Origin: Lobulomyces angularis
Taxonomy: Eukaryota > Chytridiomycota > Chytridiomycetes > Lobulomycetales > Lobulomycetaceae
DNA: 11,461 bases
Direction of reading: 5' to 3'
Assembly: GCA_027604685.1 (NCBI GenBank)
Contig: JADHYX010000425.1
Coordinates: forward strand, 1 to 11,461
Part shown: piece after piece, positions 1 through 11,461 of the stretch
How the letters are laid out: each line of letters starts with the position of its first letter
How positions within the stretch are numbered: the first letter of the stretch is position 1
Made by a program: the position numbers and the translations under genes
Notes under the pieces: model-generated
Database searches by the model: none
Told to the model about the DNA's origin: nothing
Seen by the model: the letters and a program-made list of their open reading frames with translations, nothing else

Positions 1-601
1 GAAGAAAATTCAATACCTCTAAGTATATTTTTTTGTACATTTCTTAAAAAATATTGAATTCTATATTTGTGTAACAGGATAGTAACCATTTTTAGATAAA
101 TGTAATGAGTGGTACAATCAATTTACACAAGAAATAGTTGTAAGGTGAAGTAACACAAAAATACTTCGTGTCCTTTGAAAGTGAATATTATTTAGTAGAG
201 AATAGAATATTACATTTGATGATACCATTCTTAAAAATTTTCATGTCAGAAAAACATCGCATTTTTTGCTAGTTTAACTGTTACCAAATTTATTAACGTA
301 TTTAAACTATTTAGAAAATATTTGAACCATTTTGAACAATTTTTTTTGACAATTTTGAACAATTTTTGAACAATTCTGAGACCAGATTTCTACAACTTGC
401 AAGAAGTCTCTGATTACTTCACTTTACGCTCACAGCAGCTTTTAGCTTCGAAAATTGAAATTGTACACCAAAGTCACAAACCCAGGATGCTGGTGACACA
501 GGAAGTGTGCGATCCGGGGCATTTTTTTAAGATGTTATAAATACAATTAATTTTTTTTCAAAAATCACAAAATTCGCCTTATAAACCTGCCTTGAATTCT
601 T
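1..601. other. Non-coding upstream region with GC-richer island
   Basis: I see no convincing gene on either strand; stops are frequent in all frames. Most of the stretch is AT-rich. Positions about 380-535 are clearly less AT-rich than their surroundings and contain the 8-bp palindrome CTTGCAAG and words such as GATCCGGGGC, followed by a T run. This could be a fragment of an interspersed repeat or part of the promoter or leader of the zinc-finger gene downstream. There is no tRNA-like TTCGAATC arm. An in-frame TGA at 593-595 lies just upstream of the ATG at 602, so the coding region does not extend continuously into this stretch; an additional 5' exon cannot be excluded. Confidence 0.6.
320..378. 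repeat. Degenerate short tandem repeat, TTTGAACAATT units
   Basis: Units of about 11-18 bp recur: TTTGAACCATT, TTTGAACAATT, TTTGACAATT, TTTGAACAATT and TTTGAACAATT, separated by variable T runs. The array is imperfect and low in complexity. It lies about 230-280 bp upstream of the zinc-finger start codon. It may be simple replication slippage in AT-rich DNA; no function can be read from it. Confidence 0.7.
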
Positions 602-1990
602 ATGAAAAACCTTATAACTAAATGTCTCTGGGAAGACTGCAACCAGCAGTTTCAGACTGAACAAGAATGTTACAATCATTATAGCGATGCTCATATTGTC
701 ACCGGTATTTTTTTTTTCTTCAACTCAATGATCCCCTTATTCAAAAAGTCATTAATTAACCAAAATGTGGTTTATATTCATTATACAAATAAATTTTATC
801 AAATTAGGTGTTCAAAAATGCAAGTGGAATAGTAGAGGTAGAGGTTTTGAACCTTGCAACTTAAATTTTCAACATAAAGGTCATATTAGAGACCATTCGG
901 TGGTTCATTTTTCCTCGATACACCCAAAACAATGCACGGTAAAGGCATTAAAAACAAAGTTCTCAATTTAAAACTGCTTCTTTTTTAGTTATGTGGTGAA
1001 AGGATGAAAAATAGACAAAATTTACATCGTCACAAAACAAAACTTTGCAAAAAAATTAACCATTTTAATACGCAAAAGTCAGAAACTAGAACGAAATCAA
1101 AAGTTGTTAGAAATACGATACCTTCAAACAATTTTTGTGTCGGAGAATCGGGCACTTCTCTTCAGAATAATCCAAATTTATCTCCAGTCTTACCAACAAA
1201 CATGAATTTATCTCCAGTACTACCAGCAAATATGACGTTATCTCCACCGTTACTAGCAAATCTCAGTGGATCTCCGTCCTCAGCAAATTTAACCTTATCA
1301 CCAGTGACAAACATGTCCTCTTCTCTATTATCTTCTATACCTCCTGTAATAAATGTACCTATTCCTTCTACTACCAATTTATCTCCAATTTTTCCACATA
1401 AGAATAATTTATCATCATATTCGACACTTTCCCCTGTTCAACAAAGTGCTGCATCAATGGCTTCTAGATTATCTTCCATTTCTTCATTTTCACCAACTCA
1501 TCCAAGTGATATGTTACAATCCCTTCAAGAAATTTCCCCTACTCCGACTTCTTCTAATGGAAAAAAATTTAATTTGGACGAGTTAACCGCTGCAAAAATT
1601 TTACTACAAGATATTAATGGCAATGTAACCAATTGCCCCACCCGTGTCACTGCAACTGCAACTACTACCAACCCAACAAATGTAAATAAACCTATTGTAA
1701 AGAGCAGTACTATAACAGACAGTTATAACAAGTTGCAATTTCAAGATAGAGAGCCATTACTTTGGAGTCCTGAAAACGAGTTAAAGAATTTTCGAAGATA
1801 CAGTAATGCCAGTAGTAAAAATAGTACAGTACTTGACTACGGATCACCAAAAAGTGTAAAAAGTGAAGATATAATTTTAACTGAAGTAAATAATACCTTT
1901 TCAATTAATCCCAATGAAAATAACTTAGGACAAAAAAATAATTCAGAATACTTGGATATTTTAAATTTTATAGAAGAACTATTTAGTTAA
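602..1990 (+). CDS. Tandem CxW-type zinc-finger transcription factor, PacC/Rim101-like
   Basis: Model: exons 602-704, 808-938 and 989-1990, encoding 411 residues; introns 103 and 50 bp. The joins are phase-consistent and rebuild the fingers. Finger 1 uses Cys8, Cys13, His26, His31 (CLWEDC). Finger 2 uses Cys39, Cys51, His64, His68, starting CKW but with 11 residues between the cysteines instead of 4. Finger 3 uses Cys77, Cys80, His93 and Cys98, so its last ligand is Cys. The paired C-x-W fingers (tCWCH2 type) followed by a CxxCGxxxKxxQxLxxH finger recall PacC/Rim101, the fungal pH regulators; GLI/ZIC, Zap1 and Rsc9 share the pair. A basic stretch (about 85-120) may be a nuclear localisation signal. 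The remaining ~290 residues are Ser/Pro/Asn/Thr-rich with many S-P sites, an RRYS kinase site, and an acidic-hydrophobic C-terminus (LDILNFIEELFS). The ATG at 602 is the first after an in-frame TGA. DNA binding is inferred; the exact family is uncertain. Confidence 0.8.
1175..1315 (+). repeat. In-frame 30-bp minisatellite coding a decapeptide repeat
   Basis: Five consecutive in-frame units lie inside the zinc-finger gene: 1175-1204, 1205-1234 and 1235-1264 (30 bp each), then shortened units 1265-1291 (27 bp) and 1292-1315 (24 bp). The peptide consensus is N-L-S-P-V-L-P-A-N-M, each unit holding one S-P dipeptide, a possible proline-directed kinase site. A diverged unit recurs at about 1376 (NLSPIFP) and another near 1421 (TLSPV). 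The first two units are most alike, suggesting recent slippage or unequal exchange. Length polymorphism between strains is likely. Confidence 0.9.
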
Positions 1991-2459
1991 ATTTGAAATA
2001 AAAAAAAAAAAAAAAATTTTTTCTTCCTTTTACTTTTATTTTTGTTTTTTCATTAAAAATATATAAACTTTTTATAATAAATAGTTTCTAATTCTTTTTT
2101 TTCTTTTTTTTTTTTCACCTTTTCAAAGACAATTTTTTATTAAAAATTAACTAAAATTTTGATAACAATGTAAATAGAACACCACAAATCTGATTGATCT
2201 CATACTGATGAAAAATATTTTTCCGAGATTGCCATTTCTAAACTCTTAATTTTTGAATGTTTTTTATTTTGTTTCGTTTTCCCAACGTCTTTCTTTTTAT
2301 TTGTTTTGCGTTTAGTTGCAAAAATCCAACTTAAAATTTCAACTTCAATATCATTTAATTTCTTAATAATACTTTTTTTCTTTTATTTTATTTTTCATTG
2401 TTTATTAATTTTTTTTTTTATTTGGAATTTTTTTTATAATAAAAATTGTTATTAAATAT
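1991..2459. other. T-rich spacer between convergent genes
   Basis: This separates the 3' ends of the zinc-finger gene (+) and PKC1 (-). An AATAAA at 1997-2002, followed directly by a long A run, could serve as the polyadenylation signal of the plus-strand gene. Long T tracts (about 2090-2115 and 2380-2440) may serve 3' processing of the other gene. Except for the open frame listed at 2200-2382, I see no coding signal. Confidence 0.55.
2200..2382 (-). other. Unassigned 60-codon open frame lacking a start codon
   Basis: On the minus strand, 60 codons are open from 2382 to a TGA at 2200-2202. The peptide begins KKKSIIKKLND, continues with a hydrophobic patch (EVEILSWIFATK), a Lys-rich middle, and ends SEKYFSSV. 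It has no Met near its start; a TAA precedes it in frame. An ATG at 2396-2398 begins a different frame, and the two frames differ by one base across a run of seven A (2373-2379). It could be a small basic protein interrupted by a homopolymer indel, an exon of an unseen gene, the 3' UTR of PKC1, or chance. I do not recognise a family. Confidence 0.25.
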
Positions 2460-6460
<4,001 letters not shown>

Positions 6461-6836
6461 TTCCGCTTCACTTGATTTAATCTATTAGAGTCAACTTAAA
6501 TTTTTTTTAATTTTTTTTTTTATTTCAAACCACTTGAAAAATTACATCAGTAGTGTTACCAAGACCAAGGCTGTTTCATTTTTACTTTTTTAAGTTAAGA
6601 GTTTTTAAAAGAAAAAATTTTTTTTTAGATTATTAACATTTAAAAAGTAATATAAATCAAAATAAGGACTTGAAGTCATATATCAGAATGTTTTTGTAAT
6701 CAAGAATAAATTAATGAAGTAGACAACTTTTTTATTTCTCTGGTTATAATATTTCTGAAATTTTATTAAAACAAAAAAGTTTCAATTATTTTTCTTTAAA
6801 TTAATTTTTTAAGTTTTTTTTAAGAATTGTTTCACT
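6461..6836. other. PKC1 leader/promoter and BCKDHB 3' flank
   Basis: This 376-bp, very AT-rich stretch separates two genes on the same strand. Its high end must contain the 3' UTR of BCKDHB (stop at 6837) and its low end the PKC1 promoter and leader. I see no further gene. A short upstream ORF is listed separately at 6556-6579. T and A runs at 6500-6530 and 6610-6630 are typical of AT-rich fungal spacers and carry no specific motif that I recognise. Confidence 0.6.
6556..6579 (-). other. Seven-codon upstream ORF or alternative PKC1 first exon
   Basis: ATG at 6579-6577 reads MKQPWSW then TAA at 6558-6556. It is about 100 bases upstream of the proposed PKC1 start. Alternatively, a GT donor after TCTTG splices in frame to an AG just before TGAAGCGGAAATG. 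That would give an N-terminus MKQPWSCEAEM running into EDQSSS of exon 2, adding ten residues. Either reading is possible from sequence alone. Confidence 0.3.
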
Positions 6837-8482
6837 CTAAAATTCCAATGCTTTTTTCAATCCTTCAATACATCTCACCATATTTGGAACATAAAACTTT
6901 TCAAAAACTAGCGGAAATGGTGTATCCCAACCAGTGACCCTTTGAATAGGAGATTCTAATCTCAAAAAACATCTTTCTTGAATTGTTGCTGCAATTTCTC
7001 CCGCAAATCCTCCAGTCAATGGTGCTTCATGACAAATAACTAATCTTCCAGTTTTATTGACGGACTATTAAATTTTATAAAATAAAATTAGGTCAGCACA
7101 CATTTACTTAATTTTCTTACTTTTTCTACTGTTTCAATATCCCATGGTAAAATTGACCGTAAGTCAATAATTTCGACTGATACTCCTGGATGGTCTTTCT
7201 CAACTATCTGGGCTGCATTCTCTATAGCATATAACTGAGAACCCCTACACAACATAAAACGGGTAAAAATTATACTAAGGTTTCAAGAAATACCATCCAA
7301 CAACTGTAACATTTTCGCCCGATTTTAATATCTCAGCTTTACCTAGTGGCAATTCATAATCTATGTCGGGAACTTGTTCAACTAATAATTTTCACAATTG
7401 CACATATTCAGAAAAAACTTGTAATACAATATATTTTCTTACCAGCCGCTCTATACAAAATTTTAGGTTCAATAAATATAACAGGATTAGGATCTCTCAC
7501 ACTAGCCAAAAGTAAACCTTTTGCTTGAATTGGAGATCTAGGAATAACTATAATAAAAAAAATATTAAATAGAATTAACAAAAAAATAGAGTTTTGTTAT
7601 TTATACCAACTTTTAGTCCTGGAGTATGAGCAAAGTAAGCTTCTGGAGATTGACTATGATAATGACCTCCATGACCCACGGCCATACCAGGCATTCTGAT
7701 GGTTAAACCACCGCAATTGAATTGATTTCCAGATCTATATCGATATTTTGCAGCTTCATTGACTATTTGATCAAATGCAGGAAAAACGTAATCTGCAAAT
7801 TGAATTTCTGCAATCGCTGTAGATCCCACTGCTGCAACTCCTATGCCAAATCCTACTAAACCTTGTTCCTAATAATTAATATTTAGTAAGCGTCAGTTAT
7901 ATGTTTTCTCGTTTGTAAAATAGTTGTTTAAAATTTTTTTGTAGTAACATACTGTAAGAGGAGTGTTGAAAACTCGATCTTTTCCATATTTTTCAGCAAG
8001 ACCCATTGTGCATCTAAATACCCCACCAAACCCAACATCTTTTATTATATTTTTTTATTTCTAGTAAATTTTTTTGCCGAAAGTAAAAAAAATTTGATTA
8101 ATACCTTCACCAAAAATGATCGCAGTTTCATCAGTTTCCAAAGCAGTAGCCATGGCTTCATTCAAACTTTGAAAATAATTTAATTTTTTGGTATTGAAGT
8201 TTCCATATTTTTTTAATTCAGAATTTTTTCTAACTTGCTCTATGTTTTTGTTCAAAAATGTATTAAAATAAAATAAAAGATGTAACATTTAATTTTAAGT
8301 ACCTGGGGTGGATAGTATAAATTTAGAGTGAGCAACACCGGGTAAAAAACCTTCAGCAGGCTAAAGAGAAATTTTAATGATAGAAGCAACAAAGTAAATA
8401 ATACTGGAGGATTAGCAGACTTCTGAGCATACTGCCGAACCTTATTAAACCTTTGATGTACTTGTTTTGCTGCTCTTTTCAT
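6837..8482 (-). CDS. BCKDHB: Branched-chain 2-oxoacid dehydrogenase E1 beta subunit
   Basis: This is the beta half of the thiamine-diphosphate-dependent E1 component, which decarboxylates 2-oxo acids from Val, Leu and Ile in the mitochondrial matrix and passes the acyl group to the E2 lipoyl core. Exons, read downward: 8482-8405, 8360-8303, 8239-8105, 8038-7953, 7868-7607, 7547-7443, 7381-7294, 7244-7121, 7064-6837; total 387 aa, close to the human protein (392). All eight introns are 44-84 bp. Conserved blocks include [45 protein letters not shown] (Glu120, expected to contact the cofactor), [28 protein letters not shown] (His190), [20 protein letters not shown] and [17 protein letters not shown]. 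The first 26 residues ([20 protein letters not shown]...) are basic with no acidic residue, as expected for a mitochondrial presequence. The alpha subunit must be encoded elsewhere. Confidence 0.96.
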
Positions 8483-8483
8483 T

Positions 8484-8523
8484 CTGTAAGTAAGAGCAAA
8501 ATTTTGGTTTTTTAATTTTACAC
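8484..8523 (-). other. BCKDHB: Possible 40-bp intron in the BCKDHB 5' leader
   Basis: On the minus strand, CCCCACAG|GTGTAAAATT and CTTACTTACAG|AATG are well-formed donor and acceptor borders, with the acceptor one base before the start codon. The stretch is also open in the BCKDHB frame back to an in-frame TAG near 8580, but contains no Met. A leader intron or plain untranslated sequence both fit. Confidence 0.3.
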
Positions 8524-9096
8524 CTGTGGGGAAACGATACTCCGTTATACTTTTAAATGCTTTCCTCAAACAGTCACCCTAACTTATCTTAATCTATTGG
8601 TACTAGAAAGATGCTATTTACTGTTAAATATCCTTAGACTTCCAGTATGATTTATGTTTGAAGAAAATGGGCCATATGCATGAAACCGAACTTCCCAAAT
8701 TGAATCATGACATTATTTTAACACCTATGTTAATCTGGGCTAATCCGTGATCAATTTGAACTTTGGATACAACGTAAGGGAAAAAATGCAACAAACAGCA
8801 AATTTAATAAGTTAACCAATCCTTCAATTTCTTTGTAATTGTTCTATCATTATTTAACTCCATGAAACTTTTCCATTATTACAAATATTAGGAGTGTTCA
8901 ATTAAATATAAAGAGCATGAAAATTTAAATTCCTTTAATCCAAATAAACGAAACAATATCTCACATTAATGGAAATGCTACTAATAGAACATTTACTTCA
9001 TATTAGTACTTACTAAAAGACATTAATTTAAATTTTAATAGAGGACCTTGTATTAAAATTTTATAGTTTTAACAAATATTTAGAGAATTAGTAATG

Positions 9097-9246
9097 TTAG
9101 TAAACAAGATCTTTCATATCAACAGGGAAGAAACTATTATTAAAAAAATATTGCTGTATTTGAAGAATCCCTTCTGCAACAATCATATCCACTGTATTTA
9201 TAGTGCTGATAAATATCTGTTCATAATTGCCATTGTTTTTTGCCAT
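9097..9246 (-). CDS. Small ORF, 49 residues, function unknown
   Basis: ATG at 9246-9244 reads 49 codons to TAA at 9099-9097. The peptide starts MAKNNGNYEQIFISTINTVD, contains an amphipathic, non-repetitive middle (MIVAEGILQIQQYFFNN) and ends FFPVDMKDLVY. It has no Cys, no clear signal peptide and no long membrane helix. Its composition is protein-like rather than the Lys/Asn/Phe-rich pattern of chance frames in poly(A)/poly(T). Its start is only 52 bp from the LCB1 start and points away from it, so the two would share a very short promoter. A GT near 9105 could begin an intron leading to exons that I could not find. I do not recognise the family. Confidence 0.35.
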   Translation of the reverse strand: MAKNNGNYEQIFISTINTVDMIVAEGILQIQQYFFNNSFFPVDMKDLVY

Positions 9247-9298
9247 TTTGTTTTCACAAAATAAAAAAAAAAATTAAAAATAAAAAACAGAAAAAAAA

Positions 9299-11396
9299 AT
9301 GAATAAGCTCATAAATGAAGATACAGCAGTAATTTTGACACAGAGTTTAAAAAATTCATTCAATTTGACTTTAATTGAAGCCAATAAATATATTGTCAAA
9401 ATTCCTGGTATAATATAAAATATGATTTTTTTGGTGCTTTAAAATAGTTTAAAAAAAAAAAATTTTATTTAATTTTTTTTTTAATTTAATAGGAGCAAAA
9501 ATATTCTTAAAATATTTAAAATCAAGTTATCAAAATGATCCTTATAGAGTTTTTTTTGAACTTGCTTTATTTTTCTTTTTAATTTGGTACTTCAACCACG
9601 AAAAAAAAAAGTTGACTGATAAACAGAAAGTTGTTTTAACTGAAAAAGAAATTGATGAATTGTGCCAAGAATGGGAACCTGAGCCCTTGGTTCCTGATTT
9701 GACTGAATTTCAAAAAGAAGAATTAAGAAAAACAATTGTAATCAGGTAAACTTAAAATTTTTTTCTTCAGTCTTTATATATGAGGCTTTAATTAATTTTT
9801 AATATAAAATCGTAACTATTTTTATGTTTATTGTTAATAAAAGAATAAGATAAATCATTTAATTTTTTTTTTCTGGCAGTGGTCAAACTTCAACAAAAGT
9901 TAAAATTCAAGGTGATGCAAAGGAAAAGTTTAATCTGGCAAGTTTTGATTTTCTTTCAATACTGAATAGAGAATCAACTAAAGAAAAAACCATTGAAGCA
10001 TTAAGAAAATATGGTGAGATTTTTGAAAAAAAATATTTTTTTGAATAATTTTTATTGTGAAGGTGTCGGTACATGTGGTCCTAGAGGATTTTACGGTACA
10101 ATTGATGTTCACTTGGAGTTGGAACAAAAGTTGGCAAAATTTGTTAAAACAGATGGTGCTGCTATTTATTCTCAAAATTTTTCTACTGTATCTTCCGCAA
10201 TTCCAGCCTTTGGTACATAAAATAAATCTTATTCAAATAAAAAATTTATTTTTTTTTCCCGAAACTGTAGCGAAACGTGGTGATACTATTGTAGCAGATG
10301 ATGGTTCAAATTTAGCTATACAAGTAGGAAATTCAATTTCAAGGTCAAATTTGCATCTTTTTAAACACAACGATATGAAGGATTTGGAGAGAGTTTTAGA
10401 AGATCTAAAAAAAAAGGAGCAAAAGGTATTCCAGTAAAATTTTGTAAGAAAAATTAATTTTTTTTTTTTTGTTAAGAAAAAAAGTAAAACTATAACAAGA
10501 AAGTTTATTGTCGTCGAGGGATTATACATGAATAGTGGAGATATTGCCCCTTTACCAGATTTGGTTAGACTTAAAAAAAAGTATAAGTGTAGATTAATAG
10601 TTGAAGAAAGTTTAAGTTTTGGTGTATTAGGAAAAACAGGAGCTGGTTTAGCAGAACATTTTAATCTACCGGTAAAGATGAAATTTTTGTTTTTAAATTT
10701 TATTTGAATATATTATTAGGCTCAAGAAGTAGATATTATGGTGGGATCTTTAACTAACTCAATAGGTTCTTCAGGTGGTTTTGTTGCAGGTAGAGAATGA
10801 TCTAAAAGTTTTTATTGAGTTATATTATTTAAAATTTTTTGCAGGATCCAAAGAAGTATGTGAACAACAAGTATTATCAGGACAAGCTTACACATTCTCA
10901 GCATCGCTTCCAGCAATGTTAACAGTTGGTGCTTTAGAAGCGTTAAAAATTTTAGAATTAGAAGGTGAAAAACTTTTGGTTGATTTAAAAGAAAATATAA
11001 AAATTTTTTGGGATACCTTCACCAATAAAAAATTTAATTTGGAATCAAAAGTTGAAATTTTTGGAGGACTAAAAGATCCAAATGTGTTTTCACCAGTTAT
11101 TTTTTTTAGACTAAAAAAAGTTTCAAAAAACAGAGAATCTGATGAAAAAGTACTTCAAGAGATTTGTGACTTGGTATGATAAAAAAAAATAAAACTTAAT
11201 TTATGTTTATTTTTCTTTTTTATTTTAGAGTTTAAAAGATGGAGTATTGGTTACTAGAGTCAGTTTTTGTCAAAAGCAAGAAAAAACTTTACTTCCCCCA
11301 ACAGTTAGGGTGGTTTTATGTGCTGGTTTGTCTAGAAAAGAAAGTGAAAAATGTGCTTACATTTTGAGGGAGGCAATTTTGAAAAATACGAAATAA
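9299..11396 (+). CDS. LCB1: Serine palmitoyltransferase subunit 1
   Basis: This is the regulatory/structural partner of Lcb2 in the ER enzyme that condenses serine and palmitoyl-CoA, the first step of sphingolipid synthesis. Exons: 9299-9407, 9493-9745, 9880-10013, 10063-10212, 10271-10425, 10477-10671, 10720-10789, 10845-11173, 11229-11396; total 520 aa (human 473, yeast 558). A single membrane segment lies at about residues 54-70 ([17 protein letters not shown]). It is followed by the family signature [15 protein letters not shown]. The PLP-dependent aminotransferase fold follows: [28 protein letters not shown] (Cys170, in the motif mutated in human HSAN1), [48 protein letters not shown], and C-terminal LPPTVRVV. 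Where Lcb2 has the cofactor Lys (TKS), this protein has Asn345 ([13 protein letters not shown]), as expected for non-catalytic Lcb1. The second exon has no Met and would be missed by an ATG-based ORF search. The start is the first ATG after an A-rich leader. Confidence 0.95.
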
Positions 11397-11461
11397 AAAT
11401 TTTTAATCATATTTTTTTTTTTTACTTTATTCTATTTTTTTTTTTTCTTTTTTTTTTTGTT
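11397..11461 (+). other. LCB1 3' flank
   Basis: The LCB1 stop codon overlaps an AATAAA (11392-11397), a candidate polyadenylation signal. Long T tracts follow to the end of the window. Nothing else can be seen in these 65 bases. Confidence 0.5.

Larger units (their letters stand above)
8483..9298. promoter_or_regulatory. Divergent intergenic region between BCKDHB and LCB1
   Basis: This 816-bp spacer must carry the promoters of both flanking genes, which point away from each other. Positions about 8520-8790 are less AT-rich and more complex in sequence than the rest, with words such as GTGGGGAAACGATACTCCG and CTGGGCTAATCCGTGATCA. Stops occur in all frames there, so it may be a repeat remnant rather than a gene. 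The last 50 bp before the LCB1 ATG are almost pure A with few other bases. A small minus-strand ORF is listed at 9097-9246. No TATA box stands out against the AT-rich background. Confidence 0.5.

Noticed and set aside
320..378. CRISPR-like array
   Set aside because: Units are too short and irregular, there are no unique spacers of fixed length, and the genome is eukaryotic.
420..535. tRNA or other Pol III gene, because a T run follows the GC-richer block
   Set aside because: No A/B box pair or cloverleaf could be drawn; T runs are everywhere in this genome.
1162..1377. Minus-strand 71-codon frame opposite the S-P repeats
   Set aside because: It is the antisense shadow of the in-frame repeats (its FVGKTGDKF-like periodicity mirrors the repeat) and has no family resemblance.
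6837..8482. Apparent frameshifts between conserved blocks of BCKDHB, suggesting a pseudogene
   Set aside because: Every shift coincides with a GT..AG interval of 44-84 bp whose removal restores the family sequence exactly.
10233..10529. Minus-strand 98-codon frame opposite LCB1 exons 5-6
   Set aside because: It spans an intron and is rich in Phe/Leu/Lys from poly(A/T); it is an antisense shadow.
9299..11396. LCB1 appearing as separate short ORFs with internal ATGs (for example at 10057 and 10775)
   Set aside because: Those ATGs lie within exons or introns of one nine-exon gene; the joined frame is continuous from 9299.

Overview
The window is a nuclear segment of a very AT-rich eukaryotic genome, most likely fungal. 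The clearest evidence is the minus-strand kinase, which has the order HR1-HR1-C2-C1-C1-AGC kinase. That combination is the fungal Pkc1 architecture: animal PKN has HR1 but no C1, and animal PKCs have C1 but no HR1. Genes are densely interrupted by short introns (mostly 44-60 bp) with GT..AG ends and T-rich 3' halves. Intergenic DNA is dominated by poly(A) and poly(T) runs. A branched-chain 2-oxoacid dehydrogenase E1-beta gene, a complex that Saccharomyces lacks, argues against a budding yeast. Low GC and short introns fit several early-diverging fungal lineages; I cannot name the species.

Layout: (1) 1-601, non-coding, with short TTGAACAATT repeats and a GC-richer island. (2) 602-1990 (+), a three-exon zinc-finger regulator with a tandem CxW-type finger pair resembling PacC/Rim101. 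(3) 1991-2459, T-rich DNA between two convergent genes, holding one unexplained 60-codon open frame on the minus strand. (4) 6460-2460 (-), PKC1, modelled as 16 exons coding for about 1068 residues. (5) 6461-6836, the PKC1 leader and promoter plus the 3' flank of the next gene. (6) 8482-6837 (-), BCKDHB, 9 exons, 387 residues. (7) 8483-9298, the divergent promoter region between BCKDHB and LCB1, with a small 49-codon ORF on the minus strand. (8) 9299-11396 (+), LCB1, 9 exons, 520 residues. All exon joins were made by hand from reading frame, GT..AG borders and family alignment recalled from general knowledge. In every gene the exon lengths sum to a multiple of three.

Functionally the genes are housekeeping and signalling genes. 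Lcb1 is a subunit of serine palmitoyltransferase, which starts sphingolipid synthesis. In yeast, long-chain bases act through Pkh kinases on the Pkc1 activation loop, so LCB1 and PKC1 belong to linked membrane and cell-wall pathways. BCKDHB makes branched acyl-CoAs from valine, leucine and isoleucine in mitochondria. I see no mobile element with coding capacity, no CRISPR array, no tRNA or rRNA and no obvious new multi-gene system. The points worth a second look are the altered zinc fingers, the two small unexplained ORFs, the micro-exons and minimal introns of PKC1, and the two GC-richer non-coding islands.
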